A stretch of DNA of 45,658 nt from an uncultured Clostridia bacterium (GCA_947626155.1 CANQRC010000004.1:1-45658); one strand, 5' to 3'; shown: positions 25,087-32,661, counted from the first letter of the stretch. Numbers and translations: made by a program. The notes: generated from the letters alone by a model not told the origin.

Positions 25087-27054
25087 CTAAATTTCGTCTT
25101 TTTTCCCAAGGCGTTTTTTAAGCGTGGCAATTTTATTTCTAAGTTCAATTGCGCGCTCAAAATCAAGTTGAGATGAGGCAATTTTCATCATGGAAGTCAG
25201 GCGGTCAATCTCTTTTGGAATGTCCTTTTTGGAGATTGAATTGTCTCCAACTTTCTTGGCAATGTCAAGCGTGTTCTTAATCTCTTTTATGATTGTTTTT
25301 GGAGTAATGTTGTGCGCCTTGTTATATTCTTCTTGCAATTTTCGCCTTCGCTCTGTCTCGTCAATAGCCCGCCTCATGCTGTCGGTTATTGTGTCGGCAA
25401 ACATAATCACCCTGCCGTTTTCATTTCTTGCCGCGCGGCCAATTGTTTGAATCAGCGCCCCCTCGCTTCTTAGGAAGCCCTCTTTGTCGGCGTCGAGGAT
25501 GCATACAAGTTCCACTTCTGGCATATCAAGCCCCTCACGCAGCAAGTTTATTCCCACGAGGATGTCAAATTCGCCCTGCCTGAGGCCGTTTATGATGTCA
25601 ACACGCTCCAGCGTGTCAATTTCGCTGTGGAGATATTTCACCTTGAAGTGCCTGTCGCCAAGATAAGTGGTCAAACTTTCAGCCATTTTCTTTGTCAAAG
25701 TGGTAACAAGCACGCGCGCGTTGCGTTCAATTGCCTTTTTGCACTCCAACATAAGCTCTTCAACCTGATTTTTTATTGGGCGAACCTCAATTTTAGGGTC
25801 AAGCAGCCCTGTTGGGCGAATAACTTGCTCCACGACTTGCCCTGCCTTGTCAAGTTCATATTTCGACGGCGTGGCAGAAACATAAATTGTCTGCTTTAAC
25901 TTCTTCTCAAACTCTTCAAATTTAAGCGGCCTATTGTCTTTTGCCGCCTCCAAGCGGAAGCCGTAGTCCACAAGCGAGGCCTTTCGCGCCTTGTCGCCGT
26001 TATACATTGCGCGAATTTGAGGGATTGTCATGTGGCTTTCATCAATAATTGTCAAAAAGTCCTTTGGAAAGTAGTCAATAAGCGTGTATGGCGCTTCGCC
26101 CGGCTTTCTGCCGTCAAAATAGCGCGAATAGTTTTCAATTCCGCTGCAATAGCCCACTTCTTTCATCATCTCAATGTCATAAGCAACGCGCTGCCCAATC
26201 CTCTCCGCTTCAAGAGGCTTGCCGTGCGCCTCAAAGTCCCTAATCGCCTTTTCGCGGTCAATGGAAATTTGCTCAATGGCGTTTTGAAGTGTGTTCGAGC
26301 CGACTGCGTAGTGCGTTGCAGGGTAAATTGCAACAAAACTCACTTCGTTCAGCAAGTTGCCGCTCACAGGGTCAAATTCATAAATTTTTTCAATTTCGTC
26401 GCCAAAAAATCTGACTTTAATTGCCATTTCGCTTGTGTTGGCAGGAAAAATGTCCACAACATCCCCGTTCACCCTAAAAGTTGTGCGCTTAAAGTCAATG
26501 TCGTTTCGCGTGTATTGAATTGCAATAAGGTGGCTTATAAGTTCGTCGCGGTCAAACTCCTCGCCCTCGCGAAGGGCAATGTGCAAATTGTGATATTCTT
26601 CAGGGCTGCCCAGGCCATAAATGCAAGAAACTGACGCAACAACAATTGTGTCCTTTCTTTCAAGCAAAGAAGATGTGGCAGAGGAGCGGAGTTTATCAAT
26701 GTCCTCATTCACTGCCATGTCTTTTTCAATGTAGGTGTCGGTAGAGACAATGTATGCCTCTGGCTGATAATAATCATAATAAGAAACAAAATATTCCACG
26801 CGGTTGTTTGGGAAAAACTCGCGGAACTCGTTGCAAAGTTGCGCCGCCAAGGTCTTGTTGTGGGCAATAACAAGTGTAGGCTTGTTCACTTTTGCAATTA
26901 TGTTTGCCATGGTGAAAGTTTTGCCCGAACCCGTAACGCCCAAAAGCACTTGGTCCTTCAGCCCGTCCTCAATCCCCTCAACCAACTTTTCAATTGCCTG
27001 AGGCTGGTCGCCCGCCGGCTTATATTTTGACTGCAAATCAAATTTCTCTTCCAT
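25087..27054 (-). CDS. uvrB: Excinuclease ABC subunit B (UvrB)
   Basis: Central helicase-like subunit of nucleotide excision repair; receives damage from UvrA and recruits UvrC. 655 residues from the ATG at 27054. Walker A GVTGSGKT at 39-46, the beta-hairpin region VSYYDYYQPEAYIVSTDTYI, helicase motifs DESHMT and QTIGRAARN, and the C-terminal UVR domain (LDFERAIELRNKIATLKKRL). The upstream start at 27084 is rejected because it lies inside the promoter. AAGGG near the ATG is too close (2 nt) to be a good ribosome binding site. No LexA-type box is obvious. Confidence 0.98.
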   Translation of the reverse strand: MEEKFDLQSKYKPAGDQPQAIEKLVEGIEDGLKDQVLLGVTGSGKTFTMANIIAKVNKPTLVIAHNKTLAAQLCNEFREFFPNNRVEYFVSYYDYYQPEAYIVSTDTYIEKDMAVNEDIDKLRSSATSSLLERKDTIVVASVSCIYGLGSPEEYHNLHIALREGEEFDRDELISHLIAIQYTRNDIDFKRTTFRVNGDVVDIFPANTSEMAIKVRFFGDEIEKIYEFDPVSGNLLNEVSFVAIYPATHYAVGSNTLQNAIEQISIDREKAIRDFEAHGKPLEAERIGQRVAYDIEMMKEVGYCSGIENYSRYFDGRKPGEAPYTLIDYFPKDFLTIIDESHMTIPQIRAMYNGDKARKASLVDYGFRLEAAKDNRPLKFEEFEKKLKQTIYVSATPSKYELDKAGQVVEQVIRPTGLLDPKIEVRPIKNQVEELMLECKKAIERNARVLVTTLTKKMAESLTTYLGDRHFKVKYLHSEIDTLERVDIINGLRQGEFDILVGINLLREGLDMPEVELVCILDADKEGFLRSEGALIQTIGRAARNENGRVIMFADTITDSMRRAIDETERRRKLQEEYNKAHNITPKTIIKEIKNTLDIAKKVGDNSISKKDIPKEIDRLTSMMKIASSQLDFERAIELRNKIATLKKRLGKKDEI

Positions 27055-27061
27055 AACCCTT

Positions 27062-27090
27062 ATTTTACCACAAAACTCTCCCATTTACAA
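27062..27090 (-). promoter_or_regulatory. uvrB promoter; predicts a near-leaderless mRNA
   Basis: TTGTAA (27085-27090), 17-nt spacer, TAAAAT (27062-27067) with a TG extension. Predicted start at about 27055, one nt before the ATG. Confidence 0.7.
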
Positions 27091-27145
27091 TAAATTTTAT
27101 AGAATTATAAAACAAAAAAAGATGCTTTCGCTTTATTTGATTGAT

Positions 27146-27197
27146 ATGTAGAAGATATGAGGCAAAGCGAGGAAGTGTCCGCGCCTCCGTATCTCCC
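27146..27197 (-). ncRNA. Shortened tRNA-like element, copy 2 (degenerate)
   Basis: On the minus strand it starts GGGAGAT like the neighbouring tRNA-Val and ends ATCTTCT, which can pair with it (7 bp, two G-U). The interior is a GGAGGC/GCCTC-type hairpin instead of D, anticodon and T arms. The 3' end is ACAT rather than ACCA. A decayed terminator-like sequence follows (27110-27136). No known family; could be a decayed tRNA copy or a non-coding RNA. Confidence 0.4.
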
Positions 27198-27233
27198 ACC
27201 AAATTCAGCCAAGCTGTTGCAAAGCAAAAACAA

Positions 27234-27258
27234 AAAACACGACTTTCGTCGTGTTTTT
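27234..27258 (-). terminator. Hairpin terminator between the tRNA-like elements
   Basis: AAACACGAC (27235-27243), loop TTTC, GTCGTGTTT (27248-27256), with T runs on both strands. On the minus strand it directly follows the CCA-ended tRNA-like element. Confidence 0.75.
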
Positions 27259-27261
27259 ATT

Positions 27262-27313
27262 TGGTGGGAGTTATGAGGCAGGGCGAAGAAGTGTCCGCGC
27301 CTCCGTATCTCCC
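27262..27313 (-). ncRNA. Shortened tRNA-like element, copy 1 (with CCA end)
   Basis: 52-nt minus-strand element with the same 5' GGGAGAT as tRNA-Val and a CTCCC-ACCA 3' end, so an acceptor-like stem with encoded CCA. The interior folds as one hairpin (GGAGGC with GCCTC) instead of a cloverleaf. An intrinsic terminator follows. Seen: boundaries and pairing. Inferred: that it is transcribed, perhaps by readthrough from the tRNA promoter. Confidence 0.45.
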
Positions 27314-27355
27314 ACCCCATGCTCCGCATGGCTTGTTTTGTGAAACAAAACAAAA

Positions 27356-27377
27356 AAAAGATGCTTTCGCATCTTTT
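27356..27377 (-). terminator. tRNA-Val terminator
   Basis: AAAAGATGC, 4-nt loop, GCATCTTTT hairpin with T runs, directly after the encoded CCA on the minus strand. Confidence 0.85.
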
Positions 27378-27453
27378 TGGTGGGAGATATAGGGCTCGAA
27401 CCTATGACCCTCTGCTTGTAAGGCAGGTACTCTACCAACTGAGCTAATCTCCC
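27378..27453 (-). tRNA. tRNA-Val (anticodon UAC)
   Basis: 76-nt cloverleaf on the minus strand with encoded CCA. Acceptor GGGAGAT/ATCTCCC, D arm GCTCAGTTGGTAGAGT, anticodon arm CCTGC-CTTACAA-GCAGA (one mismatch at the top of the stem), T arm ATAGGTTCGAGCCCTAT. The loop puts TAC at positions 34-36, so it reads valine GUA and related codons. Confidence 0.95.
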
Positions 27454-27466
27454 AGAAGACTTTCTA

Positions 27467-27496
27467 AGTGTAACACACCCAAAAAGTCTATGTCAA
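27467..27496 (-). promoter_or_regulatory. tRNA-Val promoter
   Basis: TTGACA (27491-27496), 18-nt spacer, TACACT (27467-27472) with a TG extension. Predicted start about 7 nt before the tRNA 5' end. Confidence 0.7.
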
Positions 27497-27522
27497 CTAA
27501 TTTTCAAAAGTTTTTTAAATTT

Positions 27523-29223
27523 TTATTCAGCCTTTGCAAACCATAATTCAACTGTAGTACCAAAATTCTTAATTGAAATTTGATTTGTTGCCTTATCAAT
27601 TTCATATTGTTTTGCCAATTGTGGGTCTGCATGCATTGCTTCAATCAAATCATTTGCAGTGTTGTCGTCCAATGTAAGATTTGTGATGTCCTCTCCAGCA
27701 ATGCGGATGGCTTTGAATTGCAATTCATTTCTTGTTCCCTTATCAGCGCTGTCATAAACAACCGTATCATTTACCAAGCCAAAGAAGTCTCTAAGGGATG
27801 TTGTTCCAACAAGGTAATTGTTTGTGTGTTTGCCAACTGGTTCTCCATTTTCATGGTAAACATCGCCTACACTAATTGCATCAATAGCATTTTTACATTC
27901 AATAACCCCACTGCCATCAACTCTTATTTTATACTCTGTTTCAAATTCTGCGTTGAAGTTAAGAGTTGCTGTTTCGTGTTTATTTGCATCAATCAAAGCG
28001 TTCAAAGCGGTTGTGAGAGCATCTCCGCTAGATTTAATCAGTTCGCCTTCGCCAGCCTTAATTCCGCTAAATTCATAGAAGAAGTATTCTTTGTCATAAC
28101 TCTCTTCATTGAAGAATGCGTCAAACTTGCTTCCATCTTCAACATCATCTACAGTAAACTGAATTGATTGTCCTTGATATGTTGCGCCTTTTGTTTCAGA
28201 AATTTGAGCGGTGTATGTTACGGCCTCACTCGTTACAAAAACGTCAACGCTGAACACATTTTCAAAATCTTGTGCCGTGAAATCGTTTTCGGCAACAGCT
28301 TGGAAGCTACCGCCAATATATCTGTTAAATTCGCCCCATTTATAGCCCTTTGCAAGTTTGTCATCTACATTTACACCCTTATCTTGCAACAAAGCGTCAA
28401 ATCTTGTTTCGTAAGTGTAGGCCTTTGAACTTTCATCACTCTTAGCAAATCTATCAGTTACAATTGCGGTTTTTCCAGAATTGTTCCTGTCTTCATATTT
28501 ATAATAGTTGACAGTGAACATTTCTTTTGCAGCCCAATCATATGTCAAAGTAACATTTCTATCCTTGCGAGCAAGGTCATTTCCGTTAGCATCTTTAAAC
28601 TCTGCACGAGTATAGTGTCTTGTTAAAATGGCACCCTCACCATTATGCAAACACCATCCATTATCAATGTATCCCGTTGCCTTTGCAGCGTCCAAATGTT
28701 CCAATTCTTGCCCATAAATAAGTGTGCTTTGTGACGTTTCGTGGTCAGTTGGGTCTTTTGTTTCAGTTCTTTGTCCCATGTTGTCATCTGGGTCAACGAC
28801 ATAGTTCCAACTTGCAGTATATTTGATAACTTCAAAAACGGCAATATAAGATTTTCCGTTCTCCATTTTTGCTGTAAGCTTGTTTCCATCAGCCAAGTTG
28901 TCTTGGTCTTTCATTTCGTCTGTGTAAGTCTCACCTTCATACCAGCCTACAAAATCATAGCCAACGCTTGAAGCCTCAAGTGTGATTGTGTCCAAGTGGC
29001 TTTGAGAAATTTGGAAATTATTTCTTGTAACAAGTTCTCCGTTATACTTAACGCCCGCAACGGCATCACTTCCTTCAGCGGCCTTATCGCCAGAGATGAG
29101 GATTGTGATGTTTATTACGGCATCAACAGAGTAATATGCAGCAAAAGCCGTGCCAACAACGGTGAGTGGCAAAAGCACAACCAAAGCGCATATAACCAAG
29201 ATTTTAGATAATGTTCTTGACAT
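27523..29223 (-). CDS. Secreted protein with InlB/Flg_new-like repeats, 566 aa
   Basis: Predicted exported protein, no known named family. Residues 1-29 form a signal peptide (MSRTLSKILVICALVVLLPL then TVVGTAFA). A segment like the Listeria-Bacteroides repeat (GYDFVGWYEGETYTDEMKD) lies near residue 88, and related beta-rich blocks such as TYDWAAKEMFTVNYYKYED follow. No sorting motif or C-terminal membrane helix is present, so it is either secreted or held by other contacts. Acidic overall. AGGAGG 5 nt before the ATG and a very good promoter suggest substantial expression. Monocistronic, between tRNA-Val and spo0A. Confidence 0.8.
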   Translation of the reverse strand: MSRTLSKILVICALVVLLPLTVVGTAFAAYYSVDAVINITILISGDKAAEGSDAVAGVKYNGELVTRNNFQISQSHLDTITLEASSVGYDFVGWYEGETYTDEMKDQDNLADGNKLTAKMENGKSYIAVFEVIKYTASWNYVVDPDDNMGQRTETKDPTDHETSQSTLIYGQELEHLDAAKATGYIDNGWCLHNGEGAILTRHYTRAEFKDANGNDLARKDRNVTLTYDWAAKEMFTVNYYKYEDRNNSGKTAIVTDRFAKSDESSKAYTYETRFDALLQDKGVNVDDKLAKGYKWGEFNRYIGGSFQAVAENDFTAQDFENVFSVDVFVTSEAVTYTAQISETKGATYQGQSIQFTVDDVEDGSKFDAFFNEESYDKEYFFYEFSGIKAGEGELIKSSGDALTTALNALIDANKHETATLNFNAEFETEYKIRVDGSGVIECKNAIDAISVGDVYHENGEPVGKHTNNYLVGTTSLRDFFGLVNDTVVYDSADKGTRNELQFKAIRIAGEDITNLTLDDNTANDLIEAMHADPQLAKQYEIDKATNQISIKNFGTTVELWFAKAE

Positions 29224-29245
29224 AAAAACCTCCTAATTTGCCCTT

Positions 29246-29274
29246 ATTATAACACATCATTTTCCTTAATTCAA
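29246..29274 (-). promoter_or_regulatory. Promoter of the 566-aa secreted protein gene
   Basis: TTGAAT (29269-29274), 17-nt spacer, TATAAT (29246-29251). Confidence 0.8.
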
Positions 29275-29363
29275 TAGCAAAATGAAAATTTTTTGAAAAA
29301 TTTTGAGATTTTTTTGCCAAGATGTCAAAATCAAGCCAAATTTCGCCCCTTTCCAAGGCAAAA

Positions 29364-30107
29364 TCAGCCGTCCATAATCATTTTGTCCGCAATTAAGGCA
29401 ATGAGTTCGCCATTTGTAGGCTTCTCATTTCTATTATATATCTTCAAACCAAAAATATTGTTAATATTTTCAATTTTGCCCCTGTTCCAAGCCACTTCAA
29501 TGGCATGACGCATCCCTCTTTCAACCTTGCTTGAACTTGTTTCAAAGCGCTCGGCAATGGTTGGATAAAGTTTTTTGGTGATTGAGCCAATAATCTCAGG
29601 CTCCTCCACGGCAAGTTTAACCGCCTCCCTCAAGAATTGGTAGCCTTTGATGTGGGCAGGAATGCCAATACTTATAAATATATTAGAAATTTTCTCGTCA
29701 AGTTGTTTATTCTCATTTTGGGACTTCCCGTTGCTTAGGACCTCAACAATGCGGCTTTCCAAGTTTTCTGGCGAGACAGGTTTCACCATAAAATAACTTG
29801 CGCCCGACTGAATTGCCTTTGTTACAAAGCCACTATGAGAGAGGTTTGAGACAAAGAAAATTTTGGGCATTTTGTCTTTAAGCTGCCTTATTTTTTCAAG
29901 CACGGCAAAGCCGTCAAGGCCAGAGAGCATAACTTCCATAACCAAAACGTCTGGCTTTAAAGAAAGAACGTCTTCGCTCACCTTTTTTCCGTCGGCACTT
30001 GAACCAACAAACTCAAAATTTTCGTTCTGTTTAAAGTAGTTTACAATTTCATCCGTTGTGTCTGCGATGTAAATTTTTGGCAAATTTGTTTCTTTAATCT
30101 TTTCCAT
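29364..30107 (-). CDS. spo0A: Stage 0 sporulation protein A with altered receiver
   Basis: Master regulator of entry into sporulation: receiver domain plus Spo0A-specific DNA-binding domain. 247 residues from the ATG at 30107, which has AAAGGAG 6 nt upstream; the frame is open further upstream but that stretch is hydrophobic and unlike Spo0A. The DNA-binding half is highly conserved (GIPAHIKGYQFLREAVKLA, then KVERGMRHAIEVAWNRG and KPTNGELIALIADKM). The receiver is degenerate: the phosphorylation-site Asp (B. subtilis Asp56, in VLVLDIIMP) is Glu58 (VLVMEVMLS), codon GAA, and one of the acidic-pocket Asp residues is Thr (IADTT). The lysine of VKP is kept. Two 0A boxes lie upstream. Confidence 0.95.
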   Translation of the reverse strand: MEKIKETNLPKIYIADTTDEIVNYFKQNENFEFVGSSADGKKVSEDVLSLKPDVLVMEVMLSGLDGFAVLEKIRQLKDKMPKIFFVSNLSHSGFVTKAIQSGASYFMVKPVSPENLESRIVEVLSNGKSQNENKQLDEKISNIFISIGIPAHIKGYQFLREAVKLAVEEPEIIGSITKKLYPTIAERFETSSSKVERGMRHAIEVAWNRGKIENINNIFGLKIYNRNEKPTNGELIALIADKMIMDG

Positions 30108-30194
30108 AAAAATCTCCTTTAAAATAAGTGTTCTGCAAAACAAGAAAAGATTAACACAAAACATCTCAAATAAAAAACGGAAATTTGCTTGATA

Positions 30195-30222
30195 TTGTCG
30201 CAAGTAAAACAAACTTGTCGAA
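30195..30222 (+). promoter_or_regulatory. Tandem Spo0A boxes upstream of spo0A
   Basis: TTGTCGCA (30195-30202, one mismatch to the core) and TTGTCGAA (30215-30222, full match), 20 nt apart, i.e. two helical turns, same orientation. They begin 88 nt upstream of the spo0A start. I found no clear SigA or SigH promoter between them and the gene. Confidence 0.6.
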
Positions 30223-30647
30223 ACAACACAAAAAATTCCAAAGAATAAGAAAATAACAAGAAAATCCTCAACACAAGTCAAAACTTATCAAATTTTGCCT
30301 TACTTTTCTTTTGGAGAAAAGAAAAGTAAGCAAAAGAAAATCAATTACCCTTAACGCGAAGGGACTCATTCTGCTTTTTCTGTCATTCTGAGTATCCCCA
30401 TGCTGTCATTCTGCTCATTGTTGTCATCCTGAGCAACGCGAAGGATCTCAACCACTTTTATTGTTGTCATCCTGCATCGCGAAGCAATCTCGCTGACGGG
30501 CTTTCGGGCGTTGGCGCTGCGGAGTGTAACGCAGTCGAAGGATCTCATACCTATTATGAAAAGATTCTTCCTCTCCGCTTCGCTCCGCGTCAGAATGACA
30601 GCAGGGCGGAGATTCCCTCGAAGACGGGCTTTCACATCCCAAATCGG

Positions 30648-30698
30648 CCATAAAATTTTGGAGAGAAAGGGCTTTGCCTGCTCTTCAAAATTTTATGG
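30648..30698. repeat. Perfect 13-bp inverted repeat inside the mosaic repeat
   Basis: CCATAAAATTTTG (30648-30660) and CAAAATTTTATGG (30686-30698) around a 25-nt loop. In the second mosaic copy only the left arm (44024-44036) and the first part of the loop are kept. Confidence 0.8.
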
Positions 30699-30781
30699 CA
30701 CTTCTACCGATGAAAAATGTCCAGCGGAATTTTTCGAGGTGCGGAAAGGGGTCTTTGTGGGGAAAACGAATTTTAGCGGTT

Positions 30782-30810
30782 AAAAAAGCACAGCAGTTGC
30801 TGTGCTTTTT
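30782..30810 (-). terminator. Terminator of the rplM-rpsI operon
   Basis: AAAAAGCACAGC, 4-nt loop, GCTGTGCTTTTT; symmetrical, with a T run on the minus strand, about 40 nt after the rpsI stop. Confidence 0.85.
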
Positions 30811-30849
30811 GTGTCCGCGTCAAAAATTCTAGTTGTCCCCACACCCACA

Positions 30850-31257
30850 TTATCTCTTTGAGAATTGTGGTGCTTTTCTTGCTTTTTTGAGGCCGTATTT
30901 CTTTCTTTCCTTCATTCTTGGGTCACGAGTAAGGAAGCCAGCGTCTTTAAGTTCTTTCCTGTAAGTTTCGTTTGAAAGAACAAGCGCTCTTGCAATGCCG
31001 TGGCAGATTGCCCCAGCCTGTCCAGAAATTCCGCCGCCAACAACATTGACAGAGATGTCAAATTTGTCAGCAGTTCCTGTAAGAGCAAGTGGTTGTTTAG
31101 CAATTAAAAGAAGTGTGTCTCTTTGAAGATATTCAGCAACATCTTTTCCATTGACCTCAAACTTACCTGTTCCAGCAGTCAAGCGAACTCTTGCGATTGA
31201 TTTTTTTCTTCTTCCCGTAGCAACAAAAGTGCCTTTGTTTTGTTTCTTTTCAGCCAT
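30850..31257 (-). CDS. rpsI: 30S ribosomal protein S9
   Basis: Small-subunit protein whose C-terminal tail reaches the P-site tRNA. 135 residues with typical landmarks TGRRKKSIARVRL, GGGISGQAGAICHGIARAL and the basic tail KKYGLKKARKAPQFSKR. Its ATG overlaps the rplM stop codon by one base (TAATG), so the two are translationally coupled. A strong terminator follows, then mosaic repeat copy 1. Confidence 0.99.
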   Translation of the reverse strand: MAEKKQNKGTFVATGRRKKSIARVRLTAGTGKFEVNGKDVAEYLQRDTLLLIAKQPLALTGTADKFDISVNVVGGGISGQAGAICHGIARALVLSNETYRKELKDAGFLTRDPRMKERKKYGLKKARKAPQFSKR

Positions 31258-31700
31258 TATTCAATCACTCCTTTTAAGGTAATAAGTTCTGGGTTTTGAG
31301 CCTGTTGTTTATGATTTGCGTCTTTGTAAACATGAAGTCTTGTGAATTGTTTTCTTCCCAAAGTTGTTTTTGGAAGCATTCCCTTAACTGCAAGTTCAAT
31401 TGCTCTGTCAGACTTTTCAGCCATCATTCTGTCATATCCAACTTCTTTAAGTCCGCCAATGTAACCTGTGTGGTAACGGTGAACTTTTTGCTCTAATTTC
31501 TTGCCTGTAAGCACAACCTTGTCAGAGTTGATAACAACAACAAAGTCTCCTGTATCAACATGAGGTGTGTAAATTGTTTTATTTTTTCCAGTCAAAATGT
31601 CGGCAACTTGGCTAGCAAGGCGTCCAAGTGGCATATTGGTGGCGTCAACAAGATACCATTTCCTTTCGACAGTGGCTGGATTTGCCATATAAGTTTTCAT
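31257..31700 (-). CDS. rplM: 50S ribosomal protein L13
   Basis: Large-subunit assembly protein, 147 residues. Landmarks: RKWYLVDATNMPLGRLASQV, HVDTGDFVVVINSDKV, MLPKTTLGRKQFTRLHVY. First gene of the usual rplM-rpsI pair. AGGAG lies 6 nt upstream of the ATG. The promoter gives a leader of about 115 nt, long for this window, so leader control like the known L13 leader is possible. Confidence 0.99.
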   Translation of the reverse strand: MKTYMANPATVERKWYLVDATNMPLGRLASQVADILTGKNKTIYTPHVDTGDFVVVINSDKVVLTGKKLEQKVHRYHTGYIGGLKEVGYDRMMAEKSDRAIELAVKGMLPKTTLGRKQFTRLHVYKDANHKQQAQNPELITLKGVIE

Positions 31701-31815
31701 TTTGTTCTCCTAAAAATTATTGCACAACACTTTGCCAGTATAAGGTCATGCGGTCAAACCTAAAAACGCGAATTTCATTGGGGCTAACAATAAAAACGCC
31801 TTTTTAAGCAAAGAC
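31701..31815 (-). promoter_or_regulatory. Long rplM leader, possible L13-type leader RNA
   Basis: About 115 nt between predicted start and ATG. At its 5' end an AACGTC/GGCGTT hairpin (31795-31818) followed by T's may end readthrough from the upstream gene. Further down, TTATTG (31788-31793) can pair with CAATAA close to the ribosome binding site. I could not match it to the L13 leader consensus by eye. Confidence 0.35.
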
Positions 31816-31821
31816 GTTTAT

Positions 31822-31850
31822 ATTTTATAGATTTAAACATTATTTGTCAA
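31822..31850 (-). promoter_or_regulatory. rplM-rpsI promoter
   Basis: TTGACA (31845-31850), 17-nt spacer, TAAAAT (31822-31827). Confidence 0.88.
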
Positions 31851-31876
31851 GTGTTTATTCAAAATTTCTTGAAAAA

Positions 31877-32518
31877 TTATGCAAAAGCCCTCTCTGTTTG
31901 GGTTTGTATCTTTGTGGCAGCCACTGTTGAGATGCCCTCGGCGTGCATTTTGTCGTTTTGAATAAGTTTTGCATAAGCAATGTTGAGGTTCACAAGGCTA
32001 TTGAAAATTGTTTGCTTGTCCTCAAGTGAGCCTTCCCCACCAAGATAGTCCGCAATTCTTTTGTCAATTGCGTCCTCATATGTAGCGGCAAGTTTGTTTA
32101 ATTTATAATTTTCTTCCAAGGTGTTTTTAACTTCCCCAAACTTCATTTTTTCATACACGCTTCCAACAAGAGGCGTCATTTCATTCAAAAGCATCAAAAG
32201 CCCCTTTTCAGTTGCCATGGTAAGGCGGCTTAAATCTTTAATCTCGCTCACGCAGTTGTCCATGATGGTTTGAAGTGCGGCAGAATAATCCCCGCCCTTT
32301 TCAACATCCTGCAAAATTTGCGAGAGGTCCTTTCTAAAAAAGTCGGATGGCTTTTCTTTCTTTTGAATAAGAAAGTTTCTATTATATTTTGTAAGCATAT
32401 ATAAATAGTTAGATTGTGCCTGCTTCAAGCCCACAATCATCTGCCCGTCCTTGTAAACAGGTTTGATATGTCCTGCATCATCAAAATCCATCAATCCATA
32501 CATATTTACAAAACTCAT
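31877..32518 (-). CDS. Unknown helical protein, 213 aa
   Basis: Not recognised. 213 residues, no signal peptide or membrane helix, largely helical and charged. The opening MSFVNMYGLMDFDDAGHIKP is followed by segments with regular heptad-like spacing (KDLSQILQDVEKGGDYSAAL, KFGEVKNTLEENYKLNKLAA). AAAGGAG lies 9 nt before the ATG. Monocistronic, between rplM and the murF-like gene, with a moderate promoter (TTGGTT, 17 nt, TAAAAT at 32545-32550). Confidence 0.75.
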   Translation of the reverse strand: MSFVNMYGLMDFDDAGHIKPVYKDGQMIVGLKQAQSNYLYMLTKYNRNFLIQKKEKPSDFFRKDLSQILQDVEKGGDYSAALQTIMDNCVSEIKDLSRLTMATEKGLLMLLNEMTPLVGSVYEKMKFGEVKNTLEENYKLNKLAATYEDAIDKRIADYLGGEGSLEDKQTIFNSLVNLNIAYAKLIQNDKMHAEGISTVAATKIQTQTERAFA

Positions 32519-32557
32519 AGCACACTCTCCTTTTATCTGTTTTCATTTTAACACAAC

Positions 32558-32599
32558 AAAATGAATAAACCAAACAATTTTTGAATATTTATTCATTTT
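32558..32599. repeat. Perfect 12-bp inverted repeat
   Basis: AAAATGAATAAA (32558-32569) and TTTATTCATTTT (32588-32599), 18-nt loop. It lies after the murF-like gene and overlaps the spacer of the promoter of the 213-residue gene. Either a terminator of the mur operon or an operator. Confidence 0.65.
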
Positions 32600-32661
32600 T
32601 TTGAAAAAATTTTTCTATGAATTTTGTAAAATCAATATATTGTGTAGTTAAAATTTTTGAA

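Larger units (their letters stand above)
27156..27316. repeat. Two 45-nt direct repeats downstream of tRNA-Val
   Basis: Units 27156-27200 and 27272-27316 match at 42 of 45 positions. Each starts TATGAGGCA and ends CTCCGTATCTCCCACC, and each is preceded by an A-rich hairpin. With the tRNA 3' end and its terminator as a third module, the region looks like a tandem amplification. The 293 nt between uvrB and the tRNA hold nothing else. Confidence 0.75.
30361..30838. repeat. Mosaic intergenic repeat, copy 1 (between spo0A and rpsI)
   Basis: No gene is supported here. It opens with several GTCATTCTGAG / GCGAAGGATCTC units of the dispersed-repeat kind, then a segment (about 30479-30521) repeated in inverted orientation at about 43812-43854. 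Next come a hairpin (30648-30698), the block AAACGAATTTTAGCGG (30764-30779) and TGTCCGCGT...AATTCTAG (30812-30831), all shared with 43734-44353. It ends 12 nt from the rpsI stop. Confidence 0.75.

Noticed and set aside
26017..26634. 205-codon plus-strand frame
   Set aside because: Antisense to the conserved helicase part of uvrB.
27156..27316. CRISPR-like direct repeats
   Set aside because: Only two units, with hairpins and tRNA-derived ends; no cas genes in the window.
27105..27392. Open frames on both strands beside tRNA-Val
   Set aside because: They run through the repeated tRNA-like elements and hairpins; the repeated peptide pieces follow from the DNA repeat.
30108..30281. Upstream extension of spo0A
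   Set aside because: Adds a hydrophobic stretch unknown in Spo0A, crosses the 0A boxes, and the ATG at 30107 has the ribosome binding site.
30366..30783. Short frames in mosaic repeat copy 1
   Set aside because: Non-coding dispersed repeats and hairpins; no ribosome binding sites or domains.
31664..31671. TTCGACAG, a 0A-box core match
   Set aside because: Lies inside rplM coding sequence; shows that single core matches occur by chance.
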